Shown piece by piece: positions 26,815 through 34,972 of a stretch of 64,000 bases of DNA. Every line of letters starts with the position of its first letter. Position 1 is the first letter of the stretch. The notes under the pieces were generated by a model. It saw only the letters and a list, made by a program, of their open reading frames with translations. It did no database searches and was not told the origin of the DNA. This DNA comes from an uncultured Pseudomonadales bacterium (GTDB lineage: Bacteria; Pseudomonadota; Gammaproteobacteria; Pseudomonadales; Azotimanducaceae), in NCBI GenBank assembly GCA_937775265.1, contig CALKBV010000018.1, positions 1-64,000 of the forward strand, read 5' to 3'. The position numbers were made by a program, and so were the translations under genes.

Positions 26815-27399
26815 ATGAGTAAGCCATTTGAGTTTGGTGGGCTTCATCACCTTGCGCTGGTCTGCAAGGATATGCAGCGTACAGTCGATTTTTATACGAA
26901 TATTCTGGGAATGAACCTGAACAAAGGGTTTGATCTGGACGGCGGTTACGGCCAGCATTTTTTCTTCGATATGGGTGATGGCCAGGAACTGGCATTCTTT
27001 TGGTTCAATGATGCTGGCAGTGCGAAACCGGGTGTGGCATCAGCTGCCAATCTTGCCGCTTCGGGCAAAGGTACAATAACGTCGGCCCATGGTTCCATGA
27101 ATCACCTGGCGTTTTCCGTTTCAAAGGACAAGATCGACGGTTATCGGGAAGAGCTGGTTTCCCGCGGTGTCGATTGTTCTGAAGTCGTTAACCACGATGA
27201 TGTGATCACGGGCGATGAAAAACGGACGTCAGATATGCCTACGGAGAAAACCTGGCTTCGTTCATTTTACTTCTTTGACCCAGACGGCATCATGCTGGAG
27301 TTTTGTGCAACCCTGTCGAAGGGCGTACAGGTCGCAGATCTACCAGTGAACGAAAAGGGTATTAAGGCTAATGGCCAACTTATAACGGGAACTGTGTGA
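26815..27399 (+). CDS. VOC (glyoxalase/extradiol dioxygenase-like) family protein
   Basis: A 194-residue protein. ATG 26815 follows AAAGGGG by 6-7 bases, while an in-frame ATG at 26794 lies before that Shine-Dalgarno sequence. Two beta-alpha-beta modules are visible: GLHHLALVCKDMQRTVDFYT and SMNHLAFSVSKDK. His in HHLAL, His in NHLAF and Glu in IMLEFCA are the usual metal ligands. Lyase, isomerase or dioxygenase activity is possible. Its stop overlaps the MarR start (GTGA), so it and the regulator are translationally coupled. Confidence 0.88.
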   Translation: MSKPFEFGGLHHLALVCKDMQRTVDFYTNILGMNLNKGFDLDGGYGQHFFFDMGDGQELAFFWFNDAGSAKPGVASAANLAASGKGTITSAHGSMNHLAFSVSKDKIDGYREELVSRGVDCSEVVNHDDVITGDEKRTSDMPTEKTWLRSFYFFDPDGIMLEFCATLSKGVQVADLPVNEKGIKANGQLITGTV

Positions 27400-27860
27400 C
27401 TCTTGTCGACCCTGCGATTGAGGGTGTCGATGGCAATGCGCCGAATAAAATGTCTACTCAGTTACTGACTCGGACGCTTATCCACGCCTTTTATTGGATG
27501 GATGATGGGTTGCAACACTACATGCAGGATCAGGTAGGATTTTCTTTGCCGCGTGCTCAGTCCATGATGATGATCTGCATAGGAGACGGTATTTGTCGTC
27601 AGAGTGACGTAGCAAAATACCTGCGAATTACCAAGCAAGCGGTTCGTCAGAGCGTCAAGGAACTTGAGGCTAAGGGCTTGGTGGTAATTGATCCCGATCC
27701 CCAAGATGGCAGGCAGAAAGTTCTCAGGTTTACTGACAAAACAGCAGAAGCCTTCAATCTGCCAGACCCAGCGACTTTTCGAATGAACATTCGTTTTCTA
27801 ACAATGACGTTGGTCACCATGGCGAGTGCTGCCTGCTCAAAGACTCGGCTGAATCGCTGA
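27396..27860 (+). CDS. MarR-family transcriptional regulator, atypical C-terminus
   Basis: A 154-residue winged-helix regulator: QSDVAKYLRITKQAVRQSVKELEAKGLV is the recognition region, and DPDPQDGRQKVLRFT is the wing. It resembles the MarR at 32453 in layout. After about residue 115 it no longer looks like the MarR dimer helix (ATFRMNIRFLTMTLVTMAS), and no better reading was found in the other two frames, so the tail may be degraded. GTG 27396 overlaps the VOC stop. ATG 27450 is an alternative. It probably controls the upstream catabolic genes. Confidence 0.82.
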   Translation: MTLVDPAIEGVDGNAPNKMSTQLLTRTLIHAFYWMDDGLQHYMQDQVGFSLPRAQSMMMICIGDGICRQSDVAKYLRITKQAVRQSVKELEAKGLVVIDPDPQDGRQKVLRFTDKTAEAFNLPDPATFRMNIRFLTMTLVTMASAACSKTRLNR

Positions 27861-27895
27861 GCCCAGGTCAGGGGGCTATCCTGCTGATAAGTTCA

Positions 27896-28270
27896 TTAGC
27901 CAGCAGGTCCTTCCACATGGAAAAGTTTATTGTAAATGGACCACTGCCCGTCAACTCTCAGCAGGGACAATGTGTCCAGAAATGTCATGCCAAGATAGTC
28001 ATCACGGACACGGGTTACAGCTGTATCACCTGCTATATCAATTGAAATTATATCCAGTCTTGCCGCGTCACCTTTTTCCTTCGCGGAAGGTTGTTGGCTT
28101 GAAACGAGACCTGCAAATTCCACCACAGACATTTCATGTAATCCGTCTTCCAGATAACCCGTTATTTTTGCATTCGGATGAAATGCAGCATGGGTTTTCT
28201 CAGCGCTGGATTCATACATACAATCAAAGTAGGTCTGAACTGTTTCCTTGATTTGTTGTTCGTCACTCAC
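27896..28270 (-). CDS. NTF2-like / lumazine-binding-type protein
   Basis: A 124-residue NTF2-fold protein: EQQIKETVQTYFDCMYESS, KTHAAFHPNAKITGYLEDGL, AVTRVRDDYLGMTFLDTLSLL and GQWSIYNKLFH. This is the pattern of the putative lumazine-binding family, with no catalytic residues known. It converges with the MarR gene and is followed by a long untranslated stretch upstream. Confidence 0.82.
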   Translation of the reverse strand: MSDEQQIKETVQTYFDCMYESSAEKTHAAFHPNAKITGYLEDGLHEMSVVEFAGLVSSQQPSAKEKGDAARLDIISIDIAGDTAVTRVRDDYLGMTFLDTLSLLRVDGQWSIYNKLFHVEGPAG

Positions 28271-28689
28271 AATTCAATTTCCTCAAGTCATTAATATTTA
28301 CGGAACGGACTCTACCACGTCTAAAAATCGAGAATTCGTATAGCAGGGTCTGAAATTGTTAACGATAATTCGAGTATAGTTATTTTGCCCATCGAGCTAG
28401 GGCAGTTGGCAAACTGATCGTAGCGCGGTGTTAATCCACCCGCGGTGAACATCCAAACCAATCTCTAGAGAGCGGCTACTCTTTAGGCTTGCTGGAAAAC
28501 GGCGATCAGCTTTGACCGGGTTTAGGACTAGCAGCATTAACCCCGTGGGGCGCTGTTCTGTTCGTGGCTAAACGATTAAAGCGCATCATTTCGAATTATT
28601 AGGGTAGAGTAACGACGAATAAGGAGTTTGTTCCACTTATATTCTATTGTGCCAGAAGTTTTTTACTTCAATTCACGGGAGATTTCGAT
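28271..28689. other. Intergenic region upstream of the DUF1326-DUF2182 gene
   Basis: 419 bases with no gene that I can support. GGGAG just before 28690 is the Shine-Dalgarno sequence. Only short chance inverted repeats, such as CACCCGCGGTG, were seen. Confidence 0.4.
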
Positions 28690-30093
28690 ATGCCAGACCA
28701 ATGGATGATACAAGCAACTACCTTCGGCAACTGTAATTGCCTTATTAACTGTGGCTGCCAATTCAATGTCCCTACCAGCTACGGCTTCTGCAATTTCGTG
28801 ATGGCTGGCCAAATCGGCCAGGGAAACTTCAACGATACCTCGCTGAACGGGCTGAACTACGCCTGTATTTTCGCCTATCCCGGCGAGATCGCCGAAGGCA
28901 ATGGCAAACAATTGATTGTTATCGACGAGAGCGCCGATAGTGATCAACGCGCTGCACTTCAAAAAATCCTCTCGGGGCAAGCTGGAGAGCCGGGTTCAAA
29001 TCATTTTTCCGTGTTTAGTAGCATGTGCAGCGAGGTGCTGGAGACGGAGTATCGGCCCATTAAAATCGAAGTCGATGTAGCCGCTCGCACCGCAGTGCTG
29101 AAAGTCCCCGGTTTGATGGAATCTTCAGGCGAGCCCGCCATAAACGCCTTTAACGGCGAGCCGTACCATATTGCCATCGCCAGGCCCTCTGGTAGTTTTG
29201 AGTACACCTATGCGGAGCTGGGTCTGGGTACTACCACCGTCACTGGCGCCATGGAAATGCAGTTGGATGCCAGTTACGGGCAGTTTTGTAGCGATCCATA
29301 TCAATCAGGAAGGTTTGGTCCAGGCGGCCTGAAACCTGTGGCTGTGATGTCACTGCGGCGCTGGGACCAGGTTTTACTCGTCTGCTCGTTCGTTGGGCTA
29401 ACGCTGTTAGCTTGGGCATACCTGTTCTATCTTGAGACAAACATGATTGGCATGGATGCTGGCATGCGTGCGTGGTTGCCCAGTGATTTTTTCATGATGT
29501 TCCTGATGTGGGCAATAATGATGGTGGCCATGATGTTGCCAACCGCTTTACGCGCCTTTTTGATCTATGCGCGTATCGCCGCCCGAGGTCGGCAGGATGA
29601 GTCACCTATTGCCTCTGTTTACTTCTTTGGCGGTGGCTATATCGCCATCTGGACCCTGTTCAGCGTCGGCGCGACCCTCATGCAATGGGGGCTGCAGTCG
29701 GCGGCATTGTTGTCACCGATGATGGTTAGTAGCAGTGTCGGACTGGGCGCTGCGCTGCTGATAGCCGCCGGTATTTATCAATTCACTCCCCTCAAAGATG
29801 CCTGTCTCAAGCACTGTCAGTCTCCTATTATGTACCTGGCGGCAAACTACAAAAAAGGTAACCAGCAAGCTTTTCAGTTGGGCCTCAAACACGGCGGCTA
29901 CTGCTTGGGCTGCTGTTGGGTGCTAATGGGTTTATTGTTCCTCGGTGGCGTGATGAACCTGATCTGGATCCTGGCAATCACGTTATTTGTTTTAGCAGAA
30001 AAACTGCTACCGCCCACTTTGCACGGCACCCGCCTGAGTGGTGTCGCGATGATACTTGTTGGCGTCGCCTTTCTCGCCGGTTACATGCCTTAG
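28690..30093 (+). CDS. DUF1326-DUF2182 fusion membrane protein
   Basis: A 467-residue fusion. Residues 1-208 are DUF1326: it opens with a cysteine cluster CNCLINCGCQF (Cys15, 17, 21, 23) and has GNGKQLIVIDESADSDQRAALQKIL and HFSVFSS. Residues about 225-467 are DUF2182, an integral membrane domain with about seven helices and MWAIMMVAMMLPTALRAFLIYARI. It also has CLKHCQSP and GGYCLGCCWVLMGLLFLGGVMN, which carry further cysteines. In many bacteria these are two adjacent genes, and here no stop separates them. DUF2182 proteins are annotated as predicted metal-binding membrane proteins. Function is unknown, and metal or thiol handling is only a guess. Confidence 0.87.
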   Translation: MPDQWMIQATTFGNCNCLINCGCQFNVPTSYGFCNFVMAGQIGQGNFNDTSLNGLNYACIFAYPGEIAEGNGKQLIVIDESADSDQRAALQKILSGQAGEPGSNHFSVFSSMCSEVLETEYRPIKIEVDVAARTAVLKVPGLMESSGEPAINAFNGEPYHIAIARPSGSFEYTYAELGLGTTTVTGAMEMQLDASYGQFCSDPYQSGRFGPGGLKPVAVMSLRRWDQVLLVCSFVGLTLLAWAYLFYLETNMIGMDAGMRAWLPSDFFMMFLMWAIMMVAMMLPTALRAFLIYARIAARGRQDESPIASVYFFGGGYIAIWTLFSVGATLMQWGLQSAALLSPMMVSSSVGLGAALLIAAGIYQFTPLKDACLKHCQSPIMYLAANYKKGNQQAFQLGLKHGGYCLGCCWVLMGLLFLGGVMNLIWILAITLFVLAEKLLPPTLHGTRLSGVAMILVGVAFLAGYMP

Positions 30094-30258
30094 GGTATTG
30101 CCAAGTTAACTTCTCGCCGCTGTTAAATTCAGAAATTCCTTCTAAGCTATTGCTGTGTTCTTTCAGGATACAGGCTAATGCACGTTGAAATATCGCCGCC
30201 GCGCAATGGACAGGAAGTGCTGTCGATATTGCATACCAACATTACTGACCTATCTGTT

Positions 30259-31011
30259 TTACTCCGTGTTTGTGGTTGGTTCTGCTGTTCGTTGTTCCTC
30301 GAGCAGCTTATTGATGCTGGGAAGGCTGCGCCAGAGAATCAGTGCAGCAAGTGGGCACAGAACAACGGTACAAAGTGCGATCGACTTGCCTATTGCAGCG
30401 TCGTATCCGAATACGTAGTCCGTCGCCAGGGCAATAACCGTAGGGCCAAGTCCCAGGCCAATAAGGTTGGCGGTGAGAAGAAAAAGCGCCATTACCTGAA
30501 CCGCTTCCGCATAAGCCATCGCCAGAGACCCATCATCTGGATAGTAGTCATTTTGCGCCTGTTGGGTCATCGTGAAGGGGTCAGGCAGGGTCAGTTTGAT
30601 AGGTTTGTCGGTGTGCGCCTTAAGGAACTCTACGAAAGGGAGTTCGACAGGCGCTGATCGTTTAACCTCTCCCGTGACCCTGGGTACAGGTGCAGCTTTG
30701 CCGGTTCTATCTATCGCTTCGCGGGGATGATCAAGATCCATTCCCGAGAGTGAATTGGCGAAACGATTTGAATAGCTCTCACGGCGCATTTCACCATCTG
30801 TAACAATATCCACGCCGGCGCGGTGCTGGTCGTCTAACGCGATCAACGTTGCGTCATTTTGTGCCTCCTCAAGATACTCGGGCTCTATTCTCCAGAGATC
30901 ATTTAGCACGACACGCGGTGGTAGTGATTTTCCCAGACGGGATTTGTCGATAAGCCAGTTTGGTTAAGCGTAGCTGCCTACGAGGCTTGTGGGTAATTTT
31001 TGAAGCAACAT
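30259..31011 (-). pseudogene. Chimeric pseudogene: metE-like N-terminus joined to an MFS C-terminus
   Basis: The frame opens at ATG 31011 behind AGGAAG and reads MLLQKLPTSLVGSYA, then TAA at 30966-30964, then PNWLIDKSRLGKSLPPRV onward. Cobalamin-independent methionine synthase relatives carry GSYPQP(x)W there, so the stop is most simply CAA to TAA. Downstream blocks TDGEMRRESYSNRFAN and LPDPFTMTQQAQNDYY fit that family. Near base 30495 the frame passes without a break into FLLTANLIGLGLGP and eight more lines of an MFS permease tail. A deletion must have fused two genes. The remainder from GTG 30909 is open for 216 codons but is unlikely to be functional. Confidence 0.85.
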
Positions 31012-31067
31012 TTGTTCTTCCTGTATATGCATCTTTAGTGAGATAAATCAAGGAGCACTCTTCATTA

Positions 31068-31152
31068 TTAGTCAAACTATCTTGTAATTTAGTCAAACTA
31101 TCTTACAAAATTAGTCAAACTATCTTGCAATTTAGTCAAACTATCTTACAAA
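31068..31152 (+). repeat. Four phased direct repeats, operator-like
   Basis: TTAGTCAAACTATCTT occurs four times, starting at 31068, 31089, 31111 and 31132, separated by 21, 22 and 21 bases, i.e. two helical turns. Every unit continues with a purine-pyrimidine-AA variant. The same TTAGTCAAACTA core forms the left part of the palindrome at 32982. The array lies about 125-210 bases upstream of the flavin monooxygenase gene. It is most likely a regulator-binding array. Confidence 0.75.
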
Positions 31153-31246
31153 AAGGTACTGCGTCAACTAAATGTCGCTAGGCCCGTTGATGGTTTGTCC
31201 AACAAATTCAGTAGAGCAATGGTCCCCGGATCCTGTAACATGATAA

Positions 31247-31261
31247 GTCAAATAATTTGAC
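31247..31261 (+). promoter_or_regulatory. Palindromic operator candidate
   Basis: GTCAAATAATTTGAC, a perfect 15-base palindrome, ends 15 bases before the ATG of the flavin monooxygenase. It shares the GTCAA half-site with the array at 31068 and the inverted repeat at 32982. Its position between the likely promoter and the start codon suits repression by the MarR protein encoded downstream. Confidence 0.6.
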
Positions 31262-31276
31262 AGAAAACTATTTTCC

Positions 31277-32434
31277 ATGAATGAACAAGAGTTGATCGAT
31301 AGCCTGACGTCACTCGCCCCAATGCTGGAAGAGCATGCCGGCGAATCGGAACGCCTTCGTAAGCCGGTAGATAGCGTGATGAAAGCAATTGAAGACACGC
31401 AGGCTTATCGCTATTTCGTCCCTAAGAAGTATGGTGGTTTCGAGTTCGGACTAGAGGGTTTTATGGATATAGGTGTGGCACTTGGCGCCGCTGATATTTC
31501 CACGGCCTGGGTCGTGACTTTTTGTATGGAACATAATTGGCTAATAGGTCTCTACAACGAGCAGGCGCAGGATCATATCTTTGGCCAGCAGCCCTATCTC
31601 ATCGCCCCTGGGGCTCTGGCTCCTCGCGGTAAGGCCACCAAGGTTGACGGTGGTTATCGGCTGAGTGGACATTGGGAATGGGGTACCGGCGTAATGCACG
31701 CTGACTGGGTGCTCGTAGGAGCGTTAACAGACCACGACGGCCCGCCCGAGGTTTGTATGTATGCCCTGCCAATTGCAGATGCGAAAGTGGTTGATACCTG
31801 GCAGATGTCCGGCATGGTAGGCACCGGCAGCAATGATATTGTTGTGGAAGATGCGTTTGTACCTGGTTATCTGCGACAAAATTTGACGGAGTTGCGGGCA
31901 GGTGACAGCCCAGGTGCGCAATTTCACCAGTCGCCGACCTTTAGGATGCCTATGCTACCCGTGCTTGGGCTTACCGCGGCGGCTCCGGCCGTAGGCTGCG
32001 CCAAACAGACGGTGACTCGTTTCAGGGCGCGCCTGCAGGAGAGAGCCGTCTATGGTACGCAGGACAAGCAGTCCGAGCGTGCCCTTGCGCAGTCAAGGCT
32101 GGCTCATCTGACGGTTCGTGTGCAGACCGTCGAGACAAACCTCAAGTGCATTGCAAAGGATGTTGCAAACTGGGGTGAGTCCGGTGAGATTTGTCCTGAT
32201 GTCGAGCGAGCTGAACTCAGGGTACGAATTGGCCATGTAGTACGTGAATCAAGAAATATCGTCAGAAAAGTCGTTGAAGTTAGCGGGGCTCATGCGCACA
32301 ATCTCTCGAATCCTTTTGGCCGAGCACTTCGTGATCTTGAGACCCTGTCCTGCCATACTGTATTTGACCTGGATATCGCGACAGAGTCATATGGCAGGTT
32401 GTTACTAGGGTTGCCTTCAAATTCACCGCTCTGA
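31277..32434 (+). CDS. Acyl-CoA dehydrogenase-fold flavin-dependent monooxygenase
   Basis: A 385-residue protein of the HsaA/HpaB(C2)-type group D flavin monooxygenases, which use reduced flavin from a separate reductase to hydroxylate phenolic rings. Seen are FVPKKYGGFEF at the N-terminus, DISTAWVVTFC, LSGHWEWGTGVMHADWVLVGA in the mid-domain, TWQMSGMVGTGSNDIVVEDAFVP, and HAHNLSNPFGRALRDLETLSCH near the end. True acyl-CoA dehydrogenases have a catalytic glutamate, which I do not see. There is no strong Shine-Dalgarno sequence. A MarR gene follows 18 bases after the stop. No reductase component is adjacent. Confidence 0.88.
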   Translation: MNEQELIDSLTSLAPMLEEHAGESERLRKPVDSVMKAIEDTQAYRYFVPKKYGGFEFGLEGFMDIGVALGAADISTAWVVTFCMEHNWLIGLYNEQAQDHIFGQQPYLIAPGALAPRGKATKVDGGYRLSGHWEWGTGVMHADWVLVGALTDHDGPPEVCMYALPIADAKVVDTWQMSGMVGTGSNDIVVEDAFVPGYLRQNLTELRAGDSPGAQFHQSPTFRMPMLPVLGLTAAAPAVGCAKQTVTRFRARLQERAVYGTQDKQSERALAQSRLAHLTVRVQTVETNLKCIAKDVANWGESGEICPDVERAELRVRIGHVVRESRNIVRKVVEVSGAHAHNLSNPFGRALRDLETLSCHTVFDLDIATESYGRLLLGLPSNSPL

Positions 32435-32452
32435 CATCAGAGGCTATAAAAA

Positions 32453-32920
32453 ATGGCTCCCCAGCCCAATGTAAGAAGAAAACCGCGTCGGTCGATGGGT
32501 ATATTTGCCGAGCTCGTGAAAGCCATTGATTGGTATGACGTGAGCCTGCAAAGCATTCTGGCCGGGCGTGGCATGCAATCATTTAACCGTACCCAGTCAG
32601 TGATGCTCATCCACATAGCTGAGGGGATTATCAAACCCTCTGACATTGCCCATGATATGGGGGCCACCCGCCAGAACATTCATGCCATGGCAAAACCCTT
32701 GATTGATGCACACATTATCGAAGTGGTTCCTGATCCCGACGATGGTCGTTCGAAGCAGTATGTATTTTGTGAAGACTCACTGGAACTGCGTGACACGGTT
32801 CTTCAACTGTTGAAGCATTTGGACAGGAAACTTGGCGAGCGAATTGGTAAAGGTGATCTCAAGGACATGAAGAGGGCACTTTCCCGCGACTGGGGCGAGA
32901 TCATCGTCCAGGCGCCATGA
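32453..32920 (+). CDS. MarR-family transcriptional regulator
   Basis: A 155-residue winged-helix regulator: KPSDIAHDMGATRQNIHAMAKPLIDAHII is the helix-turn-helix and DPDDGRSKQYVF the wing. The C-terminal helix LLKHLDRKLGERIGKG is intact, unlike in the relative at 27396. It follows the flavin monooxygenase by 18 bases and precedes the inverted repeat at 32982, so it is the natural candidate to bind the GTCAA operators on both sides and autoregulate. Confidence 0.88.
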   Translation: MAPQPNVRRKPRRSMGIFAELVKAIDWYDVSLQSILAGRGMQSFNRTQSVMLIHIAEGIIKPSDIAHDMGATRQNIHAMAKPLIDAHIIEVVPDPDDGRSKQYVFCEDSLELRDTVLQLLKHLDRKLGERIGKGDLKDMKRALSRDWGEIIVQAP

Positions 32921-32981
32921 ATCGAGCAAATCTGGTTTCTTCCCCGGGTTAACAGGACGTATGGACATGACTTGAAGGTTT

Positions 32982-33004
32982 ATTAGTCAAACTACTTGAC
33001 TAAT
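32982..33004 (+). promoter_or_regulatory. Perfect inverted repeat, operator candidate
   Basis: ATTAGTCAA, 5 bases (ACTAC), TTGACTAAT: a perfect 9-bp dyad. The left arm plus spacer repeats the TTAGTCAAACTA unit found four times at 31068-31152. It lies just upstream of the TonB receptor remnant, whose 5' end has been lost close to this point. Probably the MarR binding site. Confidence 0.7.
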
Positions 33005-33008
33005 TTAG

Positions 33009-34543
33009 TGGAGCTCACTGACCGTTAAAATGGAAACAGAATTGGCTGGCCATTCTTTAATGGCGGTTGCCGGCTACTGGGAATACGAGAATAACTGGTT
33101 CCTGGACGTGGATGGCCACCCCGAGGCAATTCAGAATACTGCCCTTCAGGACGAATATGACCAGACTACTTTTGAACTTCGTTCGCAGACCAGACCTTCG
33201 AGTATATCGTCGGTGCCTGGTATCAGGAATCTGACCTGACCACACGGCAGCTTTCACCTTTTCATCCGCTATTCTGGCAAGCAGTGACGGGTATTCCTGT
33301 CTCGGTGGGTAAAAATATTCCACCGCTGTCTGTGGCGTTCACATCGGGCTCCGGTATGGATAGGAACTTTTCCCGCGAAACCGAAGCTTACTCCGTGTAT
33401 GGGCAGGTAACCTCGAACCTCAGTGATCGATTACGTGTGATAGCAGATGTTCGTTACACGGATGAGGATCAGGATGCGGTGGGTCAGGCTTTCCCGCTGA
33501 CTTTCCCAACATTTAACACTTTTGAACCGCTGCGTGTACCGCGAAGTACAGCGGGTCACGATCCTGAATATCTGTTTAGGCAGAAGCGGTCTGACGACAG
33601 CGTCGATCCATCGGTTAAGTTTCAATATGAGTTGGGCGACAGCACGATGACCTACCTGTCCTATGCGGAAGGTTCGAAATCACGTGGCATGAAGGCTAAC
33701 GATTCCAAGCTTGGGGCGCAGCTTCTGCAAAAATCAGGTGATTCGACATATCTTCAAAAATATGTCGGTGTCTGATGCATCACGAGTGATGATGTACTAT
33801 CGGGTTTAACACTGAAACAAGACAATGGTGTTTTCGATTTCGAAAATGAAGAAGCTGAGAGCTGGGAGACTGGGAACTGGGAACTGGGCATAAAAACCAG
33901 CCTGGCGGGTGGCTCTGTTAACCTTAGTGTTGCGCTGTTTGCAACCGAATTCACCAACCTCCAGACCTCAAATTATGATGGTACACAGTTCATCATTGGT
34001 AACGCGGGTAGTGCGTCTGTTGATGGCGCCGAGGTTGAGGTGAGCTGGCAGGCTTCGGCTAACCTTCGTGTCCACTCATTCATAGCGTGGATCGATGCAG
34101 CATATGACGATTTTGCAGGCGCGCAGTGTGTAGAGGTCTCAAGTGGCGCGCCGGCTAATGCTGATTGTGCCCCCGTAACTAATACCGAGAACGAGAAAGA
34201 GAAAGAGAAAGGTGAGAAGCTGGAGCGCTCCCCGGAGCTGGAATTTAAACTTAGTGCTTTATGGGAATCGCAGCTTACAGACACGATGCGCCTCGAGGCT
34301 TTGGCGTCTATATACCATTCCGTGCAGCCAACACAGGCTGGTTATGCAACTCAGGACTCGTTCGCGAAATACGATGCGCGGTTAGCTGTTGTCGCAAATG
34401 ATGGCAGATGGGAAGTTGGTTTAACCGGAAGAAGCCTGGGTGATGAAATGGTTATTCAGCATGCCTACAATATTGCAGGTAACCAATTTCAGAGTCTGGG
34501 CATGGGACGTTCCTATACCCTGGAAGTGGTTCTGCACTTCTGA
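33009..34543 (+). pseudogene. TonB-dependent outer-membrane receptor, decayed
   Basis: Only beta-barrel sequence remains: no signal peptide, TonB box or plug. The first frame (VAGYWEYENNWFLDVDGHP, EYDQTTFELRSQT) is broken at a tandem CAGAC duplication (33186-33195). Removing one copy joins it to FEYIVGAWYQESDL in the next frame. That frame continues through NLSDRLRVIADVRYTDE and SYAEGSKSRGMKAND to an in-frame TGA at 33773-33775, then on through ATEFTNLQTSNYDG, VDGAEVEVSWQ and a C-terminal phenylalanine (LEVVLHF) at 34543. A GAGAAA-rich run at 34192-34212 and an ACTGGGA tandem at 33869-33888 lie inside. It was once an uptake receptor, perhaps for the substrate of the flanking monooxygenase. 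Confidence 0.9.
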
Positions 34544-34558
34544 TGACATATCGGTAAG

Positions 34559-34587
34559 AAAAGGGTCCCGATAGAGGCCCTTTTTTT
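34559..34587 (+). terminator. Intrinsic terminator after the TonB remnant
   Basis: AAAAGGGTCC and GGCCCTTTT pair over 9 bases (one T-G wobble) around a CGATAGA loop, followed by Ts to 34587. It starts 16 bases after the stop codon. Confidence 0.8.
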
Positions 34588-34646
34588 AGCTTACTGTCGA
34601 GTGATTGCCAGAGTTGAAGGCCTTGATGCGCCCAGGGCTAATGACC

Positions 34647-34931
34647 TTAAGGCTTTTCAGTCGCTTTCAATATCCTTACAAGAGCCTGTGCGTGTTCTGC
34701 GGCCTTAATTCCCAGCGGGGTTAAATAGCCACCGTCAAGTTGCGTCGTAAGACTGGATTCAAATAGTCTTTTGGCAGATGCAATCCTTTCCGGTGAGGCT
34801 ACTTGATGTATCTTCAGGCCCGTCTGCGAGCTGTCGAGCTCAAATAGATTTAGCAACTCAACATCTGCAGCAAACTCCTCGTCTAACTTCACTGATAACC
34901 CTCTTTCAATTGGCATGAGCCTTGGTTGCAA
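34647..34931 (-). CDS. TIGR02647 family small protein
   Basis: A 94-residue protein with the conserved core ADVELLNLFELDSSQTGLKIH, AKRLFESSLTTQLDGGYLT and the C-terminal GIKAAEHAQALVRIL that mark this family, found mainly in gammaproteobacteria. Function is unknown. The N-terminal 17 residues (MQPRLMPIERGLSVKLD) exceed the family, so the true start may be ATG 34916 (MPIER). It lies downstream of gdhA on the same strand, 41 bases after its stop. Confidence 0.8.
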   Translation of the reverse strand: MQPRLMPIERGLSVKLDEEFAADVELLNLFELDSSQTGLKIHQVASPERIASAKRLFESSLTTQLDGGYLTPLGIKAAEHAQALVRILKATEKP

Positions 34932-34972
34932 CTTCTGCTTTCTTGCAAGGCGAGAACCTTGTTTGATCTGGC

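Noticed and set aside
30178..30657. 159-codon plus-strand frame at the end of the chimeric pseudogene
   Set aside because: It is antisense to the metE-like/MFS chimera, basic low-information sequence with no domain.
31068..31152. CRISPR array
   Set aside because: The 16-base units are separated by only 5-6 bases, with no unique spacers and no cas genes.
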